A DNA stretch of 12,267 bases from Elusimicrobia bacterium CG08_land_8_20_14_0_20_59_10 (GTDB lineage: Bacteria; Elusimicrobiota; Elusimicrobia; Elusimicrobiales; UBA9959), in contig PEXO01000171.1 of assembly GCA_002779045.1 (NCBI GenBank), forward strand, positions 1-12,267. Reading direction: 5' to 3'. Within the stretch, counting starts at the first letter, position 1, and each line of letters begins with the position of its first letter. This document shows positions 1-7,075 of the stretch, one piece after another. A model generated the notes under the pieces. That model saw nothing but the letters and a program-made list of their open reading frames with translations, ran no database searches and had not been told where the DNA came from. The position numbers and the translations under genes were made by a program.

Positions 1-621
1 GTCCCGGTTCAGCGGCAGCCCGGCAAGGACCGCGGCCGAATCGGCTATGAGCTTGTTCAGGACGTCCGCCGTTCTTTCGCCGCGTGCCTCAAGGGCGGTA
101 ACCTTCAGATCCGCCAGGTCTTTGTCTATATGATCATGCGGGGGCCGGCATTTGATGTGCGGATCTCCGCCGTCTATCACCAGCAGGTGGCGGTAGTGAA
201 TGCCCTGGTAAAAACGGATCCCGTTGCCGCCCAGTCTGGCGTTCAGAAGTTCTATTATTTCCGTTCCCGCTTCATGGGAAAGGTCGCCGCCCGAATGGCT
301 GGCTATCTTGCCGTCCTTGGCCCAGATCAGGTTGCAGCGCAGCGCCAGCTGTGAATCCGACAGCTCCACGCCTAGACTGGCCGCTTCAAGCACGCCGCGC
401 TGGCAGAAATTTTCCCGCGGGTCATAGCCCAGGACCGACAGGTTGGCCACTTCGGAGCCGGCGGGGAGGTCGGAGGGGATAGTGTTAAAAAGGCCGGTGG
501 CGCCTTCCCGGGCAAGCTGGTCCATGTTCGGCGTTCTTGCCGCCATCAGCGGCGTTCTCCCGCCCAGCGCCTTAACCGGGTAATCGGCCATGCCGTCGCA
601 TAAGATAACCAGGTGTTTCAT
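1..621 (-). CDS. Archaeal-type cofactor-independent phosphoglycerate mutase family protein, probable homoserine kinase analogue (3' end beyond window)
   Basis: The N-terminal 207 residues are present; the C-terminal half lies beyond the window edge (family members are about 400 residues). The start MKHLVILCDGMAD carries the metal-site Asp (D9). A segment around residues 50-68 (SDLPAGSEVANLSVLGYDP) matches the nucleophile block of the archaeal-type (ApgM) branch of the alkaline phosphatase superfamily, with S56 as the likely phospho-acceptor. Residues 143-148 (YRHLLV) and 160-163 (PPHD) are also typical. Known members either interconvert 3- and 2-phosphoglycerate or, in bacterial genomes where the gene sits beside threonine genes, have been proposed to replace ThrB homoserine kinase. 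Here the ATG overlaps the thrC stop (ATGA, 618-621), indicating translational coupling and favouring the second role. That role is inference from context. No independent ribosome binding site is needed, and no frameshift is visible. Confidence 0.88.
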   Translation of the reverse strand, partial: MKHLVILCDGMADYPVKALGGRTPLMAARTPNMDQLAREGATGLFNTIPSDLPAGSEVANLSVLGYDPRENFCQRGVLEAASLGVELSDSQLALRCNLIWAKDGKIASHSGGDLSHEAGTEIIELLNARLGGNGIRFYQGIHYRHLLVIDGGDPHIKCRPPHDHIDKDLADLKVTALEARGERTADVLNKLIADSAAVLAGLPLNRD

Positions 622-1964
622 ATTTTTGAGAGATACGAATAGAAACCGGCATAGTCCGCGTCCATCTTCAGGTAGTCCTCTTTAAGTTTGTCCAGCTTGG
701 ACAGGCTTTCGGGAACTACCGGGGAAATCCCGAGTATCCTGTTTATTTCTTCCGGGAACTTCGCGGGATTGGCGGTTTCAAGGCTTATGCAAAGGGTTTG
801 CGCGTCTTCTTCGTGTTCCCGGAGGAATTCCCCCAGGGCGTACCAGGCCACCGCGCCGTGGGGTTCCAGCACTATGGCCTCTTCCTTATAAGTGTCCGCG
901 ATGCACTTGCGGGTCTCCTCGTCGCTCACCGAGACCGCGTGTATGAGGCCGCGCATCTTTTCCATGTCGGGGGCTTTGAGGAGATTGCCTTTCTCGTCCA
1001 TCCGGCCGCCGAAGACGTCGACAAGGCGGGTAAGGTTGCTGGGGTGCCCCACGTTCATCGCGTTCGAGATGCACATCCGGGAGGGCTCTATCTTGTTGTA
1101 GGTCCCGGTTTTCAGGAAAGCGGGGAACTCGTCGTTGGCGTTCGTGGCGACGATAAGCTTTTTTACCGGGAGCCCCATTTTCCAGGCGAGGATCGCGCCC
1201 ATCATGTCGCCGAAATTCCCCGAGGGTATGGAGAAGATGACCTCCTCCCCGGCGGCTTTTGCGAGCTGCGCGTAAGCCCAGATAAAATAAACGGACTGGG
1301 GAATAAGCCGCGCGATGTTGATGGAGTTGGCCGAGCTCAGTTTCAGGCCTTTCAGCCGCTCGTCGGCGAAGGCTTCCTTTACCATCGCCTGGCAGTCGTC
1401 GAATTTGCCGCTTACGGCTATCGTCTTAACGTTCCCGCCCAGCGTGGTCATTTGTTTTCTCTGGTTAGAGGTGACCTCGGCTATCGGGAAGAGTATTATT
1501 ATCTCGATGTTGGGGATATTGTGGAAGGCGTTTGCTATCGCCGAGCCCGTGTCTCCCGAGGTGGCGGTAAGGATGACCAGTTTTTCGCCCCGGCCCAGTT
1601 TATGGCCCATCAGCGGGGACATCATCTGGGCGGCGAAATCTTTGAAGGAAGCTGTCGGGCCGGTGTCCAGCCAGAGGATGTGCTTGTTCCCGCCGGCTTT
1701 TTCCAGGCGCGGCATGAAACTGTACGCCTTTTTGCATTTAGCCAGCAGGTCTTCGTCGGAGATGCCGTCAAGGTACGCTCTCAGGACGAAATTGGCCGCT
1801 TCATGATACGGCGCGCCGGAAAATCTCTGAAGCTCCGCCTTGTCAAGGCGGGGGATACTTTCCGGCATATAGAGGCCGCGGTCGGGCGCCTGGCCGGTCA
1901 GAACGGCCGTGAAGAAATCGGTCTTGGGCGCGCGGTAATTGGTGCTGTGAAATTGTGTGCTCAT
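618..1964 (-). CDS. thrC: Threonine synthase
   Basis: PLP-dependent lyase that converts O-phosphohomoserine and water to threonine and phosphate, the last step of threonine synthesis, in the cytosol. The 448 residues are near the usual length for the E. coli/yeast-like class. The N-terminus (residues 9-40, including TDFFTAVLTGQAPDRGLYMPE) is the characteristic threonine synthase N-domain. The PLP lysine is K108 in TGPTASFKDF. The phosphate-binding glycine loop is TATSGDTGSA, and the SIPSGNFGD block is also conserved. The ATG at 1964 is supported by AAGGGG five bases upstream. The stop overlaps the start of the mutase-like gene by four bases, so the two form one transcript. A long reading frame on the opposite strand is a codon-bias shadow. 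Confidence 0.97.
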   Translation of the reverse strand: MSTQFHSTNYRAPKTDFFTAVLTGQAPDRGLYMPESIPRLDKAELQRFSGAPYHEAANFVLRAYLDGISDEDLLAKCKKAYSFMPRLEKAGGNKHILWLDTGPTASFKDFAAQMMSPLMGHKLGRGEKLVILTATSGDTGSAIANAFHNIPNIEIIILFPIAEVTSNQRKQMTTLGGNVKTIAVSGKFDDCQAMVKEAFADERLKGLKLSSANSINIARLIPQSVYFIWAYAQLAKAAGEEVIFSIPSGNFGDMMGAILAWKMGLPVKKLIVATNANDEFPAFLKTGTYNKIEPSRMCISNAMNVGHPSNLTRLVDVFGGRMDEKGNLLKAPDMEKMRGLIHAVSVSDEETRKCIADTYKEEAIVLEPHGAVAWYALGEFLREHEEDAQTLCISLETANPAKFPEEINRILGISPVVPESLSKLDKLKEDYLKMDADYAGFYSYLSKI

Positions 1965-1969
1965 CTGTT

Positions 1970-1975
1970 CCCCTT
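1970..1975 (-). promoter_or_regulatory. Ribosome binding site of thrC
   Basis: AAGGGG on the minus strand, five bases before the ATG at 1964. It fixes the threonine synthase start, which also agrees with the conserved N-terminal domain beginning within the first ten residues. Confidence 0.6.
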
Positions 1976-1994
1976 GCTGCGCTTGATTCCCGCT

Positions 1995-2023
1995 GTTATA
2001 GCCGCAGAATTACATTATGTATC
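1995..2023 (-). promoter_or_regulatory. Weak promoter-like sequence for thrC
   Basis: On the minus strand a TATAAC box (1995-2000) lies about 30 bases upstream of the thrC start. Seventeen bases further upstream is GATACA (2018-2023), which matches only three of six positions of the sigma-70 -35 consensus. The location between two divergent genes makes a promoter necessary somewhere here, but this particular pair of boxes is only a candidate. Confidence 0.22.
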
Positions 2024-2066
2024 ATTACCGGGGTTTTATGCTAGCGGCCCGGCGGCAATGAAGATG

Positions 2067-2096
2067 TAGACAGGGGCGCAATTAACTTGCGATAAT
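2067..2096 (+). promoter_or_regulatory. Sigma-70-like promoter for the HEAT/HD-GYP unit
   Basis: TAGACA (2067-2072, five of six matches to TTGACA) and GATAAT (2091-2096, five of six to TATAAT) are separated by 18 bases on the plus strand. Transcription would start near 2103, giving a leader of about 25 bases before the ATG at 2128. The boxes stand out as AT-rich in a GC-rich context. The assignment assumes an E. coli-like housekeeping sigma factor. Confidence 0.45.
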
Positions 2097-2127
2097 AAGC
2101 TTTATCTTTTCCGCATCAGCTCAATAT

Positions 2128-3915
2128 ATGCCCGACACGGGGGACGATAAAGTATTACGGCAGCAAAAGAAGGGTTCCATAGAAACCTTTATAGGCGCTC
2201 TCATGCCCAGCGCCAGGATGGTGAGCCTTTATAAGCCCGGGCATCCCGCCATTCTGCCGATCGCCGCAAGGGTGACCAATCTGCTGCTGAAAACCCTGGG
2301 GCAGGATACTACCCTGGTGGTAGACATCAAGGGAAAGACCGTTTCCGTGGACGAGGAGGCCCTGGCCGAAACGAAAGATATTAACGCTTTCGGAGGGGCG
2401 CTCCATACTTTAGGCATCGGGCAGGTCCTTTTCACTAATCGCCTGACCGGCGAAGGGGTGTATGAATTCCTGAAAGTGCTTCTGCTGAAAGCCGACGAGA
2501 AGAAAAACCTGACCTCGATCCAGCAGGAACTTCAAAAACTGAAAATTGCCGGCCTGCTGATGTCCTTTGTCACAAGCGTCGTTGATTCGGGCGAAACGGG
2601 GATCGCGGACCAGGAGCCGGGGCGGCTCAGCGAAGAACAGGTTTTAGCGTTCACCCGGGCGGAGACTTTACAGGACCTTCTTCTGCTGCTTTTCAGACAG
2701 AACGAGCCGCTGACCGGCAAGATTGCGGAATCAGTTACGGCATTTCTGGACGACGCGTTGAACCGTGCAATCTCCCTGGAACAGTTCCAGGCCTCCATGC
2801 TCTGGGATTTTTATGATCCCAGGATCCGGGCCTGCTGGGACCGCTTTATGCAAAAACAGGAGCGGGCGGCTAAAAGCCGGGGAAAAGGGCCTTTCCAAAA
2901 ATGGGACAGGAACTCCGTCATCTCCCAGGCCGGGCTGTTCCGGGACGCGGACCTGGAGGTTTTGCGGGTGAGGACGACACAGGGAAAACCCGAAGCGATC
3001 CGGTTCGCGCTGGAAACCATTCATGGCGTTCTGCAGAACGCTTCGATACAGGTGCAGGCCAAACTTGCGTTGATGGCTTATGGCCGGATCCTCCGGGAAT
3101 TGGGTAACGATGGCGATATCCGGACTTTATTCTCGGAATTTAAAAAATGGCAGGAGCCGAAGCCTTTATCCGGAATAGTCATGAAGATCATGGGGGAAAA
3201 AGTGCTCTCCCCGGTCCTGGCGAAAAATATCGTCATCCATATGAGCGGTCAGGAGGAAAAGACGGCGGGGTTCGCGGAGATAGAGGACCTTGTGGCCGTT
3301 CTGGGGCTCAACAGCATTCCTCTTTTTATGGAAGAACTTAGGGAGCTGGCTGACATACAGAATCGCCGTAAACTCTGCCGCCTCTTAACCTCCCTCTGCA
3401 AACGGCTGCAGAACGTTCAGTTCCTGGTCCCGGTCTTGTCCGATCCCGACTGGTTCCTGGTGCGCAATGCGGTGCTTATCCTGGGGGACGTTAATCTTCC
3501 GGGGACGGCGAAATTGATCGCTCCCGCCCTGCGTCATGAACATGAGCGGGTCCGTGAAGAGACCATACGCTCGCTGGGAAAGATCGGGGACGCGGCGGCG
3601 GTCGATGCGCTCGCTTCTTTTATCGCGAAATGCGACGACCCCGGTGAGACCTCCATGGCGGTCACGGCCCTGTCTTTGCAGCCCAAGCCGGGGATAGATG
3701 AAAAACTCATCCAGGCTTTTAACGGGACCGGGCAGTATGATACCCGTGTCGCTATCGCCGCGGCGCTTTCGCGTGTGGTCACTCCGGCTTCGATAAAATT
3801 CCTCAGCGTGGTGGCTAAAAAGAGTTTTATGGAGATGATAACGGGACGCAATAAAGAGCTGAGAAAGGCGGCGCAGGAATCTTTTGACAAGGCCAGGGGG
3901 GCGCGCACAACTTAA
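2128..3915 (+). CDS. HEAT-repeat protein with LYxPxHP N-terminal domain
   Basis: A 595-residue soluble protein with no signal peptide or membrane segment. Residues 16-120 form a module with LYKPGHP (34-40), a beta-like stretch (62-75) and VLFTNRLTGEGVYEFLKVL (100-118). The next gene has the same pattern at the same positions. Residues 125-430 are helical and otherwise unrecognised, with a basic stretch at 242-259. The C-terminus has HEAT-like helical pairs at about 434-470, 466-503 and 540-588, for example DPDWFLVRNAVLILGDVNLPGTA and HERVREETIRSLGKIGDAAAVDAL. HEAT repeats bind proteins, so a scaffold or regulator role is inferred. The ATG at 2128 is the only candidate start after an in-frame stop at 2083-2085. 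It lacks a Shine-Dalgarno sequence but keeps the shared motif in register with its partner. The stop abuts the next start. Confidence 0.88.
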   Translation: MPDTGDDKVLRQQKKGSIETFIGALMPSARMVSLYKPGHPAILPIAARVTNLLLKTLGQDTTLVVDIKGKTVSVDEEALAETKDINAFGGALHTLGIGQVLFTNRLTGEGVYEFLKVLLLKADEKKNLTSIQQELQKLKIAGLLMSFVTSVVDSGETGIADQEPGRLSEEQVLAFTRAETLQDLLLLLFRQNEPLTGKIAESVTAFLDDALNRAISLEQFQASMLWDFYDPRIRACWDRFMQKQERAAKSRGKGPFQKWDRNSVISQAGLFRDADLEVLRVRTTQGKPEAIRFALETIHGVLQNASIQVQAKLALMAYGRILRELGNDGDIRTLFSEFKKWQEPKPLSGIVMKIMGEKVLSPVLAKNIVIHMSGQEEKTAGFAEIEDLVAVLGLNSIPLFMEELRELADIQNRRKLCRLLTSLCKRLQNVQFLVPVLSDPDWFLVRNAVLILGDVNLPGTAKLIAPALRHEHERVREETIRSLGKIGDAAAVDALASFIAKCDDPGETSMAVTALSLQPKPGIDEKLIQAFNGTGQYDTRVAIAAALSRVVTPASIKFLSVVAKKSFMEMITGRNKELRKAAQESFDKARGARTT

Positions 3916-5409
3916 ATGTCGAAACGGATAAGAAGATCAAGGGCGGATATTAAACGCTGGGCACAGATGGTAGCTTGTCTGCGCCTTATGAATATCGCTT
4001 TTACGAATGTCCGGCTCTATCCTCCAAGCCATCCGGAAGTGGCGGGCGCATTGTCTAAATTGCACGAGATCGTCGGTCCCCTGGTGGAAGAGCTGGAGGA
4101 TATCGGCTTCGGCTTTATGGACGAGATGCTCTATCTTGAGGGGGCGATGTCCCTGGAGGAAACGGCCAGCAACCAGATGCTGGTGGACCGGTTCACTAAA
4201 TGCCGGGTCAAGTATCTTACGTTCGCGAAGGGTATCACCAAAGAGGACCTTGGCGTCTTTTTCCAGGTGCTGAATTCGGAAGCGATCAAGCCTTCCGGCG
4301 AACGCCCCAGGGAGATCCTTGAAGAAAAGGGCGTGCTGACCATTCATATCGTTGAAGCGGAAATAGACGAGCTGGCGGGTAAGGGAAAATTCGCAAAAAA
4401 GAAAACTTTGCTGGACTGGTACGTAAAGGCGGTCACGACCTACCAAAATGCCGTCGGTCAATATAAGCAGGGACTTCAGGTGGATTTTAAGCTGCTTTAT
4501 CGCCACATCGACGATATGACCGCGACGATCAAGAATAAAGGCTGCGAACCCTACCTGCTTCTGCCGGTCCTGGGGAAGGGGCTGGATCCCCACGCCTGCC
4601 ACAGCGTGAACGTTTCCGTTCTCGCCTGCGCCCTGGGGGAGGCCTACGGGCTGAATACCGGGCAGATCAATACTTTGAGCATTTGCGCTTTCCTGCACGA
4701 CCTGGGCCGGATGATCATCCCCGCGAGCTGGGCCGAACGGGTCAGGCCTTTGACTCCCGACGAGCGCGGGCTGGCCGGCCAGCATGGGGTCTGGGGCAGT
4801 TTATTCCTGCTCTGTAAGAACGAACTGCCCCCTCAGGTGGGAGTGCTGGCGGACCGGCATCATTCGGGACCGTCCGTCCCCCCGGCTAAAGGCGGCTATG
4901 TCCCCGATGTGTTCCACAAAATAATAGCGGCGGCGGATTATTATGACCTGGGTCTCATCAGCGATAAATACTATTGGAAACAGCACAGGAAGGACCGTAT
5001 CCTGCACAAGATGCTGAACCAGCGGGGAAAGCAATTTGATCCCGCTGTACTGAAGCTTCTCGCTAATTGCGTGGGGTTTTATCCCCCGGGCAGCCTGGTC
5101 CTTTTACAGGACGGGCAAAAGGGGATAGTGGTCCGGCCCAACAGCGTTCACCTCGCGCGGCCGAAGGTGTATCTGTACGAAGCCGATACGCCGGCCGGGG
5201 CCGTCCCGCCGGAAACTTCCGTGGAAGCCCCCGAGGGGGCGATCGTTCCAGAGGCGCCTCCTCCACCCATCCTGGACCTGCTGGAGCTGAACGAGGGGGG
5301 AACGGGTTTCAGGAATTCCATCGTTTCCGTACTGTCGCCGTCCGGCGGCGCGGACGTCCGGGAGATCCTGGACCGCAGAAAAGAATTTCTCTTAAGCAAT
5401 ACGCTTTAA
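3916..5409 (+). CDS. HD-GYP-like metal-dependent phosphohydrolase with LYxPxHP N-terminal domain, partly degenerate
   Basis: 497 residues, cytosolic. Residues 15-120 repeat the module of the upstream protein: LYPPSHP at 34-40 and LTFAKGITKEDLGVFFQVL at 101-119. Residues 190-420 form an HD-GYP-type domain. Likely metal ligands are kept: H229, H261-D262 (HDLGR), H290, H315-H316 and D341 (AADYYD). A typical trailing block, GFYPPGSLVLLQDGQKGIVV (388-407), follows. Canonical HD-GYP enzymes hydrolyse cyclic di-GMP. Here the HHE signature reads HHS and the GYP motif is not intact (GGYVP at 326-330), so activity or substrate may differ. Residues 425-452 are a Pro-rich linker, followed by a tail of about 45 residues. 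The ATG directly follows the TAA of the HEAT gene, implying coupled translation; no good ribosome binding site is seen. The stop overlaps the convergent aminotransferase stop. Confidence 0.87.
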   Translation: MSKRIRRSRADIKRWAQMVACLRLMNIAFTNVRLYPPSHPEVAGALSKLHEIVGPLVEELEDIGFGFMDEMLYLEGAMSLEETASNQMLVDRFTKCRVKYLTFAKGITKEDLGVFFQVLNSEAIKPSGERPREILEEKGVLTIHIVEAEIDELAGKGKFAKKKTLLDWYVKAVTTYQNAVGQYKQGLQVDFKLLYRHIDDMTATIKNKGCEPYLLLPVLGKGLDPHACHSVNVSVLACALGEAYGLNTGQINTLSICAFLHDLGRMIIPASWAERVRPLTPDERGLAGQHGVWGSLFLLCKNELPPQVGVLADRHHSGPSVPPAKGGYVPDVFHKIIAAADYYDLGLISDKYYWKQHRKDRILHKMLNQRGKQFDPAVLKLLANCVGFYPPGSLVLLQDGQKGIVVRPNSVHLARPKVYLYEADTPAGAVPPETSVEAPEGAIVPEAPPPPILDLLELNEGGTGFRNSIVSVLSPSGGADVREILDRRKEFLLSNTL

Positions 5410-6926
5410 CGGGAACAGGCCTTGTGTTTTCCGCTGGCTTTCGGGGCCAGTTCCTTTAAACCCCGCCTGATGACCGAGACGATGAGATCGATCTCGGCGC
5501 TGGTGATATTGAAGGAAGGCGTAAAGCGCAGGCCGTATTCTCCGCCGTGGATCATCTCGATGCCGTGCACGCGCATGAATTCCTCGAAGCCGCCCTCTCC
5601 CTGCACACGGTAGCTTTTGGGGTCGAGCATCGCGCTTACCATAAGGCCCGTGCCCACCACGCGTTCGATGGCTCCCGGGAATTCCCCGGCCAGCGCCTGG
5701 AATTTCAGGAGGAATTCCAGGCCCCGCTCGCGGATATTGTCGCGGACCTCATCCGTGACGGAGTCCAGTACGCTGCAGCCTGTTTCCATGGCCCGGGGAT
5801 TGCCGGTCATGGTGTTGCCGTAGAGGCCGGTGATGTATTCGGCGGCCACCGCGCCGCTCAAAGCGGCTACGGAAAGCGGGTACTGGCCCGCGTTCAGAGC
5901 TTTGGAGAAAGTTTCCATGTCCGGCGGGCTGCAGGTCTGGAAGTCGGGGTAGTCCACTATGCTGAGGCAGCCATGGGCGCGCAGCGCGGCCTGGATGGAG
6001 TCCACTATCAGCAGGCTGCCCATCTTCCGCGTCAGCGTCCTGGCCGCATCATAATATTCGCGGGTGAGGGCAAGCCCGGGGATGCCCTCTCCCATCACGG
6101 GTTCCATGAAAAACGCCTCGAAGAATATGCCTTTTTTTTCGGCCTCCGCAAAAGTCCTGTGCAGGACGGCGAGGTCGTTAATGGGCACGAACAGGAGGTT
6201 GTCGGGGTTCCGGAAGGAAGCCAGATGTTTGGTGTACAGCGGGCGGCAGGAGTGGGAAAGCCGTGCGGGACCCTCGGTGCGCCCGTGAAAGCCTTCCACC
6301 ATCGCCAGGCGCATGATCTTCTTCCCCTTATGCCGGCCGCCGGGATCGGTCATGGCGCGGGCGTGGATATCCACTACCCGGCAGGTGAAAGTGACGGACT
6401 CGGAACCGCTGTTCAGGAATACGAATTTTTCAAAAGGGCAGCTGCCGCGCTGGCCGCCTATCTCACGGGTAAGGCGCTCCGTCAGGCGGTACTGGCTGAA
6501 GGAAGGGGTCATAACATTGGCCATCACATAGGGCTCGTTCATGGCCGCCAGGACGGCCCGGGGCGCGTGTCCCAGGCCCAGCATACCGTAGCCGCCGGAA
6601 TCGTGGAGGACGGCGCCGTGCGTGGTTACTATCCAGGAACCGGCGGCCGCCAGGGGCACATAGGGGTTTATGCCGGGGGCGGAATAGAAGTTCAGTACCT
6701 GCCCCTGCAGCAGACGGCAGAGGGCTTTTTCCTCCAGCTTGAATAATTTCCCGTGCCCGGACGCCAGTTTGCGGCGGTTCTCCGCGGCGGTCTCTATGGC
6801 CCGGGCAAGGTCCTTGTCCAGGGCAAGGAACTTCAAGATGACCTCGTCGCCCAGGCCGCGGGTGAAAGCCGGGCCGGCGGAATTCCGGATAGAGCGCAAT
6901 TGAGCCATGCAGTGTTGTGATGTCAT
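5406..6926 (-). CDS. Class III PLP-dependent aminotransferase, substrate unknown
   Basis: 506 residues of the fold I aminotransferase family that includes ornithine, acetylornithine, 4-aminobutyrate and lysine-6 aminotransferases. Visible features are the GGYGMLGLGHAP block (111-122), the phosphate-binding SGSES (173-177), the GFHGRTEG segment (212-219), the cofactor-ring Asp D309 and the PLP lysine K342 (TFSKALNAGQYPLSV). The usual DEVQ motif is DSIQ (309-312), so the Glu after the Asp is replaced by Ser. The first 60 residues are an extra N-terminal extension relative to typical members of about 400-430 residues. The ATG at 6926 is supported by GGAGG four bases upstream. It has no co-directional partner in an operon-like overlap, so context does not identify the amino donor. 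The family call is sure; any specific name would be a guess. Confidence 0.92.
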   Translation of the reverse strand: MTSQHCMAQLRSIRNSAGPAFTRGLGDEVILKFLALDKDLARAIETAAENRRKLASGHGKLFKLEEKALCRLLQGQVLNFYSAPGINPYVPLAAAGSWIVTTHGAVLHDSGGYGMLGLGHAPRAVLAAMNEPYVMANVMTPSFSQYRLTERLTREIGGQRGSCPFEKFVFLNSGSESVTFTCRVVDIHARAMTDPGGRHKGKKIMRLAMVEGFHGRTEGPARLSHSCRPLYTKHLASFRNPDNLLFVPINDLAVLHRTFAEAEKKGIFFEAFFMEPVMGEGIPGLALTREYYDAARTLTRKMGSLLIVDSIQAALRAHGCLSIVDYPDFQTCSPPDMETFSKALNAGQYPLSVAALSGAVAAEYITGLYGNTMTGNPRAMETGCSVLDSVTDEVRDNIRERGLEFLLKFQALAGEFPGAIERVVGTGLMVSAMLDPKSYRVQGEGGFEEFMRVHGIEMIHGGEYGLRFTPSFNITSAEIDLIVSVIRRGLKELAPKASGKHKACSR

Positions 6927-6930
6927 AAGG

Positions 6931-6935
6931 CCTCC
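6931..6935 (-). promoter_or_regulatory. Ribosome binding site of the aminotransferase
   Basis: GGAGG on the minus strand with a four-base spacer to the ATG at 6926. It favours this start over the second methionine (codon 7), which would leave an unusually long spacer. Confidence 0.6.
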
Positions 6936-7029
6936 GATCAGTGAAAATGTGCCTACGCTGTTCTACTGGGTCCCGGGCTGTTCATAAGTAGGGAAGAGTT
7001 CTTCCGGGAGACGCATCCCAGCATTTATC

Positions 7030-7035
7030 ATTATA
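7030..7035 (-). promoter_or_regulatory. Candidate -10 box for the aminotransferase
   Basis: The 149-base gap between the maltokinase stop and the aminotransferase start (6927-7075) contains a perfect TATAAT on the minus strand, in an AT-rich island preceded by a run of seven T. Transcription would start near 7023 with a leader of about 95 bases. No convincing -35 box is found at 16-18 bases. The T run has no clear hairpin before it, so a terminator for the maltokinase is not supported. A possible 61-codon frame here lacks support as a gene. Confidence 0.35.
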
Positions 7036-7075
7036 TTAAAAAAACCATAAGAGCAGAGGAGCCGATCTCGCAGAA

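Noticed and set aside
798..2069. Long open frame of 423 codons on the plus strand opposite thrC
   Set aside because: It is antisense to a fully conserved threonine synthase. Its translation has no recognisable motif, and high-GC codon bias explains the lack of stops.
3937..4785. Minus-strand open frame of 282 codons inside the HD-GYP gene
   Set aside because: The plus-strand protein there has clear HD-domain residues and a shared N-terminal module; the minus frame shows none.
5547..6746. Open frame of 399 codons on the plus strand opposite the aminotransferase
   Set aside because: It mirrors a well-supported aminotransferase, is rich in His, Gly and Ala as expected for a shadow frame, and has no recognisable domain.
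7020..7060. T run downstream of the maltokinase as a rho-independent terminator
   Set aside because: Seven T are present on the minus strand, but no stable GC-rich hairpin directly precedes them.
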